Assembly: GCA_005879775.1 (NCBI GenBank)
Contig: VBJX01000056.1
Span: forward strand, 1-8,129
Source of the DNA: Chloroflexota bacterium
GTDB lineage: Bacteria; Chloroflexota; Limnocylindria; QHBO01
Length of the DNA: 8,129 bases
Direction of reading: 5' to 3'
Positions 1 through 5,278 of this stretch are shown piece after piece (within the stretch, counting starts at the first letter, position 1; the number at the start of each line of letters is the position of its first letter). The position numbers and the translations under genes were made by a program. The notes under the pieces are model-generated. The model did not search any database, was not told where the DNA came from, and saw only the letters and a list, made by a program, of their open reading frames with translations.

Positions 1-72
1 CTGGGGCGGGGCCGGCACGCATCGGTCAAGGTGGTCTTCGACCAGCGCAGCGCCTATGCTGGCCGAAGCTGA
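1..72 (+). CDS. Possible C-terminal tail of an upstream gene (partial)
   Basis: Frame 1 is open from the window edge to a TGA at 70-72. Of its 23 sense codons, 19 end in G or C, matching the codon use of the real genes downstream; the other two frames do not show this bias. The readable tail contains ASVKVVFDQRSAY and ends AGRS. I do not recognise a family. Genes for NfeD-type partners often precede slipin genes, but this tail does not resemble the NfeD C-terminal OB fold, so I make no such call. It is too short to be certain it is coding. Confidence 0.3.
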   Translation: MGRGRHASVKVVFDQRSAYAGRS

Positions 73-126
73 TCGTCGCGCCGGCGTCGCCGGCCCTCGG
101 GCGCCGCTGGGAGAGGGAAGAGACAG

Positions 127-1014
127 ATGCCTGAAGACCTGATCGGTCTTGTCATCCTGCTGGTTGGGCTGGCCATCCTGCTGGTGCTGCTGGCCAACAT
201 CGTTCACATCGTGCGCGAGTACGAGCGCCTGGTGGTCTTCTTCCTGGGGCGCATGCAGGGTGGGCGGGGGCCGGGCCTCGTGCTCCTCATCCCGTTCGTG
301 CAGCAGGCGGTCAAGGTCGACCTGCGCGAGCGCTTCCTGGAGGTGCCGCAGCAGACCTGCATCACGAAGGACAACGCGCCGATCAGCATCGACTTCCTCG
401 TCTACTCCAAGGTCTTCGATCCGGTCGAGACGGTGAACGCGGTGGTCGACTTCACCGGAGCCTCGCAGGCGCTGGCGGCGACCACGCTGCGCGCCGTCAT
501 CGGCGACATCCCGCTCGACGACGTGCTTGCCAAGCGCGAGGAGATCAACAACGTCCTGCGCACCAAGCTCGACGAGGTGACCCATCGCTGGGGCGTGAAG
601 ATCACCAACGTCGAGATCCGCGAGATCGTACCGCCGCGCGACATCCAGGAGGCGATGAATCGCCAGATGAGCGCCGAGCGCAACCGCCGCGCGGTGATCA
701 CCGAGTCCGAGGGGACGCGCCAGGCGACGATCAACGTGGCCGAGGGCGACAAGCAGAGCGCCATCCTGCGGGCAGAGGGCGAGCGCCAGGCCCAGGTCCT
801 GCGCGCCGAGGGCTTCAGCAATGCGCTCAAGACGATCTTCTCCGCAGCCAAGGGGGTCGACAACAAGACGATGGCCCTCCAGTACCTCGAGGCGATCAAG
901 GTGCTGGGCGCTGGCGAGTCGACCAAGTGGATCCTGCCGATGGAGCTGGCCGAGCTGACCCGCCCTGTGGCCGACGCCATGCGGGTCGCGCGGGAGACAG
1001 GCGGCAAAGGCTAA
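127..1014 (+). CDS. Slipin / stomatin-like SPFH (band 7) membrane protein
   Basis: This 295-residue protein is a membrane-anchored SPFH-domain protein of the stomatin/slipin type. The family forms large oligomeric membrane scaffolds that recruit or restrain membrane proteases and other partners. Residues about 6-28 are a single strongly hydrophobic segment. The SPFH domain follows (about 30-190), with family-like stretches VREYERLVVFFLGR and GPGLVLLIPFVQ, the VDLRE segment, and VEIREIVPP near its end. Residues about 190-235 form a charged helical region in which Gly196, Gly207, Gly218 and Gly229 recur every 11 residues within EG motifs, typical of the SPFH coiled coil. The C-terminal part (LQYLEAIKVL, then STKWILPMEL) is also slipin-like. 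Length is normal. The ATG is preceded by a purine-rich Shine-Dalgarno stretch (111-120). No NfeD-family partner is visible, although the left edge is close. Family assignment is firm; cellular target unknown. Confidence 0.93.
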   Translation: MPEDLIGLVILLVGLAILLVLLANIVHIVREYERLVVFFLGRMQGGRGPGLVLLIPFVQQAVKVDLRERFLEVPQQTCITKDNAPISIDFLVYSKVFDPVETVNAVVDFTGASQALAATTLRAVIGDIPLDDVLAKREEINNVLRTKLDEVTHRWGVKITNVEIREIVPPRDIQEAMNRQMSAERNRRAVITESEGTRQATINVAEGDKQSAILRAEGERQAQVLRAEGFSNALKTIFSAAKGVDNKTMALQYLEAIKVLGAGESTKWILPMELAELTRPVADAMRVARETGGKG

Positions 1015-1027
1015 AAGTCGCCGCCCG

Positions 1028-1033
1028 TATAAT
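1028..1033 (+). promoter_or_regulatory. Perfect TATAAT -10 box, likely leaderless promoter for the CpaE-like gene
   Basis: The sequence is exactly TATAAT in an otherwise very GC-rich stretch, 13 bases after the slipin stop codon. It ends 11 bases before the ATG at 1045, so transcription would begin only about 4-5 bases before, or at, the start codon. No Shine-Dalgarno sequence fits in that space, which agrees with leaderless translation. No convincing -35 box is seen at the usual spacing (1005-1010 reads CAAAGG). Placement is seen; promoter activity is inferred. Confidence 0.6.
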
Positions 1034-1044
1034 CGCGCCGCGGA

Positions 1045-2232
1045 ATGGCAGCCACCAGGGTCCTGGTCGTCGATGACGACCTCAACATCCAGCGCGTCCT
1101 CGTATTCGCCCTCAAGCAGGAGGGGTACGAGGTCCTCGTCGCGTCCAATGGAGCGGCGGGCGTGCAGATGGCGGCCGAGGCGCGCCCGGACCTGATCCTG
1201 ATGGACGTGGCCATGCCACGCCTGGACGGCTACCTCGCCACCCAGCAGATCCGCGCCGCCGAGAAGGGGCGTCGGGTGCCGATCATCATGCTCAGCGCTG
1301 AGGCCTCCGTGGAGCAGCGTGTCAAGGGGCTGCGCGCCGGCGCGGACGACGACATCGTCAAGCCCTTCAACCCGCTCGAGCTGATGGCGCGCATCAAGGC
1401 ACTCCTGGCGCGCAGCGGTGCGGCGCTGGCCAAGCCCGGAGCCGATGCCACCACCCTGGGCCGCCTCTGCCTCTTCTACCCGGCCAAGGGCGGCGTGGGG
1501 AACACCACCATCGCCATCAATGCTGCGATCGCGCTGACCACGCTGCTGAAGCGGCGGACCGCGCTGATCGACGCCAACCTGCAGTTCGGCGACATGCGGG
1601 TCTTCCTGGACCTGGGGCTCGACACCGCCTCGATCGTCCAGGCGATCACCGAGCCCGATCTGGACATGGACTTGCTGCGCAAGCTACTGGTCAGGCACCA
1701 CTCGGGGATCGACCTGCTCCTGGCACCGCCCACGCCGGCGGCCGCGGACATCGTGGTGGAGAAGCAACGCCAAACGCCGGCGACCATGTCGGACATGCTG
1801 GGGCTCTTCCGCCGCCTCTTCGACTACACCCTGGTCGACATGTCGAAGACGATCGACGACTTCAACCTGCAGCTCTTCGACGAGGCCGACATCATCTTCG
1901 TGGTGATGACCGCCGACCTTTCGTGCCTGAAGAACGTGCGCCTGGTGCTGGAGACGATGGACAGCCTCGGCTACGAGAAGGCGAAGGTGCAGCTGGTCCT
2001 GAACCGATCGACCGCCTACACCGGCATCAACGTGGCCAATGCCGAATCGGCCCTGGGCCGCAAGGTCGACTACCAGGTGATCAACGAGTACCGGGGTGCG
2101 ATCAGCGCGCTCAACTCGGGCGAGCCGTTCATGTTCAGCCGGCCCGATGCGCCCTTGAGCAAGAGCGTCACCGAGTTCGCCCGCATCCTGGACCGCCAGA
2201 CGGTGGAGGCGGTTCAGCTCGCTCGCGCCTGA
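1045..2232 (+). CDS. Receiver domain fused to CpaE/TadZ-like MinD/ParA-family ATPase
   Basis: The 395-residue protein joins two domains. Residues 1-125 are a response-regulator receiver: acidic Asp10-Asp11-Asp12 after RVLVV, phospho-acceptor Asp54 in LMDVAMPRLDG, Ser84 in MLSAE and Lys106 in VKPF are all present, so it looks able to accept phosphate. Residues about 138-390 are a MinD/ParA-like ATPase domain with a deviant Walker A, KGGVGNTT at 148-155. The signature Lys148 is kept, but the usual P-loop lysine is Asn153. Switch/Walker B-like aspartates are Asp176 (ALIDANLQFGD) and Asp265 (YTLVDMSK). This order is that of CpaE/TadZ, proteins that position Tad/Flp pilus assembly at the cell pole and often have atypical Walker A motifs. 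No other Tad gene is in the window, so the pilus role is inferred. The ATG at 1045 lacks a Shine-Dalgarno site and follows a TATAAT box. Confidence 0.85.
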   Translation: MAATRVLVVDDDLNIQRVLVFALKQEGYEVLVASNGAAGVQMAAEARPDLILMDVAMPRLDGYLATQQIRAAEKGRRVPIIMLSAEASVEQRVKGLRAGADDDIVKPFNPLELMARIKALLARSGAALAKPGADATTLGRLCLFYPAKGGVGNTTIAINAAIALTTLLKRRTALIDANLQFGDMRVFLDLGLDTASIVQAITEPDLDMDLLRKLLVRHHSGIDLLLAPPTPAAADIVVEKQRQTPATMSDMLGLFRRLFDYTLVDMSKTIDDFNLQLFDEADIIFVVMTADLSCLKNVRLVLETMDSLGYEKAKVQLVLNRSTAYTGINVANAESALGRKVDYQVINEYRGAISALNSGEPFMFSRPDAPLSKSVTEFARILDRQTVEAVQLARA

Positions 2233-2245
2233 TGCCGAAGCCTCG

Positions 2246-2281
2246 CGATAAGGCTCGCCTAACGCTCCGATAAGGTTCGCT
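2246..2281 (+). repeat. Two imperfect tandem copies of a short CGATAAGG(C/T)TCGC motif
   Basis: Copy one (2246-2259) and copy two (2269-2281) share CGATAAGG, then C or T, then TCGC, starting 23 bases apart. Both are followed by a C-rich CCTA segment, so the duplicated unit may be about 22-25 bases. AGCCT at 2239-2243 and AGGCT at 2251-2255 can also pair as a small 5-bp stem. The repeat lies directly after the CpaE-like stop codon. Function is unknown; it may be a regulatory or processing site, or just a local duplication. Confidence 0.5.
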
Positions 2282-2348
2282 CCCTAGCCTCGCTCTGCCG
2301 GTCGCCGCCGGAAGTTGGGAGGCGAGCAGGTGCGCGGCCGGCGCCTTT

Positions 2349-2378
2349 CGTTTCATTCGTCCTTGACGGAACGAAACG
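2349..2378 (+). other. Imperfect inverted repeat (hairpin) upstream of comM
   Basis: The left arm CGTTTCATTCGTC (2349-2361) pairs with the right arm GACGGAACGAAACG (2365-2378) around a three-base CTT loop. There is one A/C mismatch and one bulged G, giving 12 paired bases. The right arm overlaps a TTGACG that could be the -35 box for comM. There is no T-run after it, so it is not a clear intrinsic terminator. It could be a weak terminator for the gene before, an operator for a dimeric regulator, or an RNA stem. The pairing is seen; the role is open. Confidence 0.5.
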
Positions 2379-2392
2379 ACGAAGCCGATACG
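2363..2392 (+). promoter_or_regulatory. Candidate promoter for comM-dprA
   Basis: TTGACG at 2363-2368 matches five of six bases of the -35 consensus. GATACG at 2387-2392, after an 18-base spacer, matches only three of six for the -10. The implied start near 2399 would leave a very short leader that still contains the GGAG ribosome site at 2403-2406. The weak -10 keeps confidence low. The -35 sits inside the inverted repeat at 2349-2378, so the two could be linked as promoter and operator. Confidence 0.3.
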
Positions 2393-2402
2393 CCTCCCGG
2401 AC

Positions 2403-2406
2403 GGAG
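2403..2406 (+). promoter_or_regulatory. Ribosome binding site GGAG deciding the comM start
   Basis: GGAG ends five bases before the GTG at 2412 but only two bases before the in-frame GTG at 2409. The normal spacing supports 2412, and so does the family: ComM proteins commonly begin with Met-Leu-Ala, which is what the 2412 start gives. Confidence 0.5.
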
Positions 2407-2411
2407 CGGTG

Positions 2412-3920
2412 GTGCTGGCCGAAACGCTGAGCGCGTCGATCGTCGGGGTCGAAGGGGTCGCGGTACGAGTCGAGGTGGACGTCGCCTTCGGCCTGCCGGC
2501 GCTGACGATCGTGGGGCTCGCCGGCAGCCAGGTGCAGGAGGCGCGGGAGCGCGTCCGCAGCGCCATCCGCAACAGCGGCTTCGAGCTCCCGGCGCGGCGA
2601 ATCACGGTCAACCTCTCTCCGGCGGACCTGCCGAAGGACGGAACCGGCTACGACCTGGCGATCGCGGTCGGCATCCTGGCGGCGTCCGGACAGCTGCGCT
2701 CGGTCGAGCGGCTGGCGGACACAGCGCTGGTCGGGGAGCTGGCCCTCGATGGTGCCATTCGCCCGGTGGCGGGCACCATGGCCCTCGGCGCCGCCGCGCG
2801 AGCCGCAGGCGTTCCGGGCCTGCTGGTCGGCAGCGGGGCGACCGCCGAGGCTGCGGCGGTGGCCGGGCTCGAGGTGCACGGCGCCGCCTCGCTCGGCGAG
2901 GCAGTTGCCCACCTGACGGGCGTCAGGAAGCTGCCGGCGATCGCCCCCACGCCGCTGCCTGCGGCGCCCATGCGGGTCGATGCGCCGGATCTGGCCGAGG
3001 TCCATGGCCAGCCACTTGGACGCCGCGCCCTCGAGATCGCGATCGCCGGGCGTCACAACCTGGTGCTGAGCGGACCGCCGGGAATCGGCAAGACGCTCCT
3101 CCTGCGCTGTGCGGCGGCGCTCCTTCCGCCGCTGGACGACGAGGAGGCGGTCGAGGTGAGCCGCATCTATTCCGTGGCCGGGCTCCTCGACCGGCGTGCT
3201 CCGCTGCTCCGCGCGCGTCCGTTCCGGGCCCCGCACCACACCATCTCGACCCAGGCCCTGGTCGGCGGCGGGCCCCGGGTGCGCCCCGGCGAGGCGTCGC
3301 TCGCGCACCGTGGCGTGCTCCTCCTCGACGAGATGCTCCAGTTCCGCGCCGATGCGCTCGACGCGCTCCGCCAGCCGCTCGAGGCCGGGACGGTGACGAT
3401 CGGGCGGGTCGAGGGGGCCCTCACCATGCCCGCCAGCTTCGCCCTTCTCTCGGCCTTCAACCCGTGTCCCTGCGGCTGGCTCGGGGCACGGACGCGGGCC
3501 TGCACCTGCGAGGAGGGGACGGCGCGTCGCTACGCGTCGCGCCTCTCCGGCCCGCTCCGCGACCGGATCGACCTGTGGGTCACGATGGATGCGCCGGTGG
3601 CCCGCGTCGACACCGACGGCGTGGAGCCATCGAGCGCGGTCTCGCATCGCGTGGCAGCCGCCTGGCACCGCCAACGCGAGCGGCAGGGGATTGCCAACGG
3701 GGAGCTGCCGCCTCGCGAGCTCGCCGACCGGAACGGCTTCGGCCCGGCCGTCATGGGCCTCCTCGCCCAGCGTGGCCGGCGCTTCAATCTGTCGCCGCGC
3801 CGGCTGCATCGCACCGCGCGGGTGGCGCGCACCATCGCAGATCTGGCGGGGAGCACCTCGGTAGGGCGGGAGCACCTCGACGAGGCCCTGCGCTACAGGG
3901 CTGAGGTGGCGTCGCGATGA
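2412..3920 (+). CDS. comM: ComM/YifB-family Mg-chelatase-like AAA+ ATPase
   Basis: This is a full-length ComM (502 residues from this GTG; E. coli ComM is about the same). ComM is a hexameric branch-migration helicase that extends the joint between incoming single-stranded DNA and the chromosome during natural transformation. The N-terminal domain (1-170) carries family motifs such as GLPALTIVGL and VNLSPADLPKDGTGYDLAIA. The AAA+ core has Walker A GPPGIGKT (221-228), PFRAPHHTIS (270-279) and Walker B LLLDE (Asp306, Glu307). NPCPCGWLG begins the Cys cluster 352/354/364/366, followed by LSGPLRDRIDL with its arginines and a C-terminal helical domain with LSPRRLHRTARVARTIADLAG. One oddity is that the usual LDELPEF reads LDEMLQF here. 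The in-frame GTG at 2409 is an alternative start. It overlaps dprA by four bases, implying translational coupling in one operon. Confidence 0.95.
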   Translation: MLAETLSASIVGVEGVAVRVEVDVAFGLPALTIVGLAGSQVQEARERVRSAIRNSGFELPARRITVNLSPADLPKDGTGYDLAIAVGILAASGQLRSVERLADTALVGELALDGAIRPVAGTMALGAAARAAGVPGLLVGSGATAEAAAVAGLEVHGAASLGEAVAHLTGVRKLPAIAPTPLPAAPMRVDAPDLAEVHGQPLGRRALEIAIAGRHNLVLSGPPGIGKTLLLRCAAALLPPLDDEEAVEVSRIYSVAGLLDRRAPLLRARPFRAPHHTISTQALVGGGPRVRPGEASLAHRGVLLLDEMLQFRADALDALRQPLEAGTVTIGRVEGALTMPASFALLSAFNPCPCGWLGARTRACTCEEGTARRYASRLSGPLRDRIDLWVTMDAPVARVDTDGVEPSSAVSHRVAAAWHRQRERQGIANGELPPRELADRNGFGPAVMGLLAQRGRRFNLSPRRLHRTARVARTIADLAGSTSVGREHLDEALRYRAEVASR

Positions 3921-5197
3921 TCGGGGTGGGCGCGGCCGGGCCGATCGGGAACGAGGTCGGCGTGGGCGGCAGGGCCGGGCCGCGGACGGAGCCAGCGCAG
4001 CTCCTTTCCCTGGCTCGCGAGCGGGCCGGCTGGGCGAACCTGGACCTGTCCGGCCTCGACGCGGTCGACGAGCGTCCCTTCTGGATCGCCCTCTCGCTGG
4101 TGCCCGGTCTGGGACCGGTCGGGTTCGCCCGCCTGCTCCTGCGCTACGGCAGCGCCCGCGCGGCGTGGAGCGCCGGTCCGGAGCTCCTCGGCGAGCTGCC
4201 CCGGCTGGCGGCGGACACCGCATCGGGTCTGCAGCGCCTTTCCCTCACCTCCGTCGACGCCATCGCCTCGCCGGTCGAGGCAACCACCGAGCGGGCCGGC
4301 GGCCGGATCGTTACCGCGCTTGAGCCCGGCTACCCGCCCGCCCTGGCCACCGTCGACCCGCGACCGCCGGTCCTGTTCGTATCGGGCGATGCCGAGGCCC
4401 TGGTCGGCCCAGCCGTAGCGGTGGTCGGGACGCGCCGGGCGACGGGCTATGGGCGGAGCGCGGCGGCCGAGATCGCCGACGAGCTGGGACGTGCCGGGGT
4501 GACGGTCGTCAGCGGGCTGGCGATGGGAATCGACGGCGAGGCACACACTGCAGCCATCGAGGCGGGCGGCAGGACGGTGGCGGTCCTTCCGTCGCCACTG
4601 GATCGGATCTACCCTCCGCGCCACCGGGAGCTGGCACGACGGATCGTGTCGACCGGCGGCGCCCTCGTGTCGGAGCTCGCGCCGGGGCACGCGCCGGGAC
4701 GTCCGGACTTCGCGCGGCGCAACCGGATCATCGCGGGCCTGGCCAGGGCGGTCGTGGTGGTCGAAGCCCCGGATCGCTCGGGTGCGCTGCTCACCGCCGC
4801 CGCGGCAATCGACTACGGAAAGGAGCTCTTCGCCGTGCCCGGACCGATTGATGCCGTCGCCTCGCGCGGCTGCAACCGGCTCATCGCCGATCAGATGGCG
4901 ACGTTGGTCACCTCGGCGGCGGCCCTGCTGCAGCGAATCGGCGCTGCTCCCGGAGAGCGCCAGGCGAGCGTCCTCAACCTGTCGGAGGCGGAGGCGCTCG
5001 TCCTCGGCAACCTGTTGCGACGACCCGCTTCGATCGAGGAGCTGATGGGTCGGACACGGCTGGCAACGGGTCCCCTGGCCAGCGCGCTGACGCTGCTCGA
5101 GGCCCGCGGACTGGTCGAATCGTACGGTGGCGCGACCTTCCACGCGACCCTGGCAGCGCGCCGGATTGGGCGGTCCGGTGGACTTGACGGTGGATAA
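3917..5197 (+). CDS. dprA: DNA processing protein DprA (Smf)
   Basis: DprA binds single-stranded DNA taken up during transformation and loads RecA onto it. The 426-residue product has an N-terminal helical/HhH-like segment (about 53-110, WIALSLVPGLGPVGFARLLL) and a Rossmann-like core (about 125-340). Core motifs are VVGTRRATGYG (169-179), SGLAMGIDGEAH (199-210), RRNRIIAGL (267-275), SGALLTAAAA (288-297) and LFAVPGP (304-310). A C-terminal winged-helix domain (about 350-410) ends near GLVESYGGATFHA. Some usually conserved positions differ: the common SGLARGID is SGLAMGID, the glycine loop before LD is PSPLD, and the late GA pair is QM. The first 45 residues are Gly-rich and atypical, so the true start could be further in. 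I chose 3917 because its ATG overlaps the comM stop as ATGA, a standard coupled arrangement. Confidence 0.94.
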   Translation: MIGVGAAGPIGNEVGVGGRAGPRTEPAQLLSLARERAGWANLDLSGLDAVDERPFWIALSLVPGLGPVGFARLLLRYGSARAAWSAGPELLGELPRLAADTASGLQRLSLTSVDAIASPVEATTERAGGRIVTALEPGYPPALATVDPRPPVLFVSGDAEALVGPAVAVVGTRRATGYGRSAAAEIADELGRAGVTVVSGLAMGIDGEAHTAAIEAGGRTVAVLPSPLDRIYPPRHRELARRIVSTGGALVSELAPGHAPGRPDFARRNRIIAGLARAVVVVEAPDRSGALLTAAAAIDYGKELFAVPGPIDAVASRGCNRLIADQMATLVTSAAALLQRIGAAPGERQASVLNLSEAEALVLGNLLRRPASIEELMGRTRLATGPLASALTLLEARGLVESYGGATFHATLAARRIGRSGGLDGG

Positions 5198-5202
5198 GTG
5201 CC

Positions 5203-5208
5203 TATGAT
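5203..5208 (+). promoter_or_regulatory. Candidate -10 box (TATGAT) for the CAP-domain gene
   Basis: TATGAT matches five of six bases of the -10 consensus and lies six bases after the dprA stop. A TTGACG at 5184-5189 is upstream, but the 13-base spacing is too short for it to be the -35 partner. The implied leader of about 64 bases ends in a good ribosome site. Weak evidence. Confidence 0.25.
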
Positions 5209-5264
5209 CCGCATGCCACCTGGCAGCCGATGGCCGTGTGAGGCCCGTCGGTCGGCCCCGTGAC

Positions 5265-5269
5265 AGGAG
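5265..5269 (+). promoter_or_regulatory. Ribosome binding site AGGAG deciding a TTG start
   Basis: AGGAG ends nine bases before the TTG at 5279, and no ATG or GTG in that frame lies close by. It is the clearest Shine-Dalgarno site in the window and is the main reason for choosing a TTG start for the exported CAP-domain protein. Confidence 0.6.
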
Positions 5270-5278
5270 CTTTGTCTA

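Noticed and set aside
2232..2273. 13-codon mini-ORF starting in TGATG at the end of the CpaE-like gene
   Set aside because: The TGATG overlap looks like coupling, but the peptide is tiny, runs over the direct repeat and resembles nothing known. Chance is more likely.
2259..4223. Very long open frame on the - strand opposite comM and the start of dprA
   Set aside because: Its Arg/Pro/Gly-rich composition and lack of any family motif mark it as a by-product of high GC content; the + strand frame carries clear ComM and DprA motifs.
5184..5208. TTGACG and TATGAT taken together as a sigma-70 promoter
   Set aside because: The spacer is only 13 bases, too short for a normal promoter; only the -10 part was kept, with low confidence.
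5204..5263. 19-codon upstream ORF in the leader of the CAP-domain gene, ending just before its ribosome site
   Set aside because: It has no ribosome site of its own and starts within the candidate -10 box, so it would not be in the predicted transcript.
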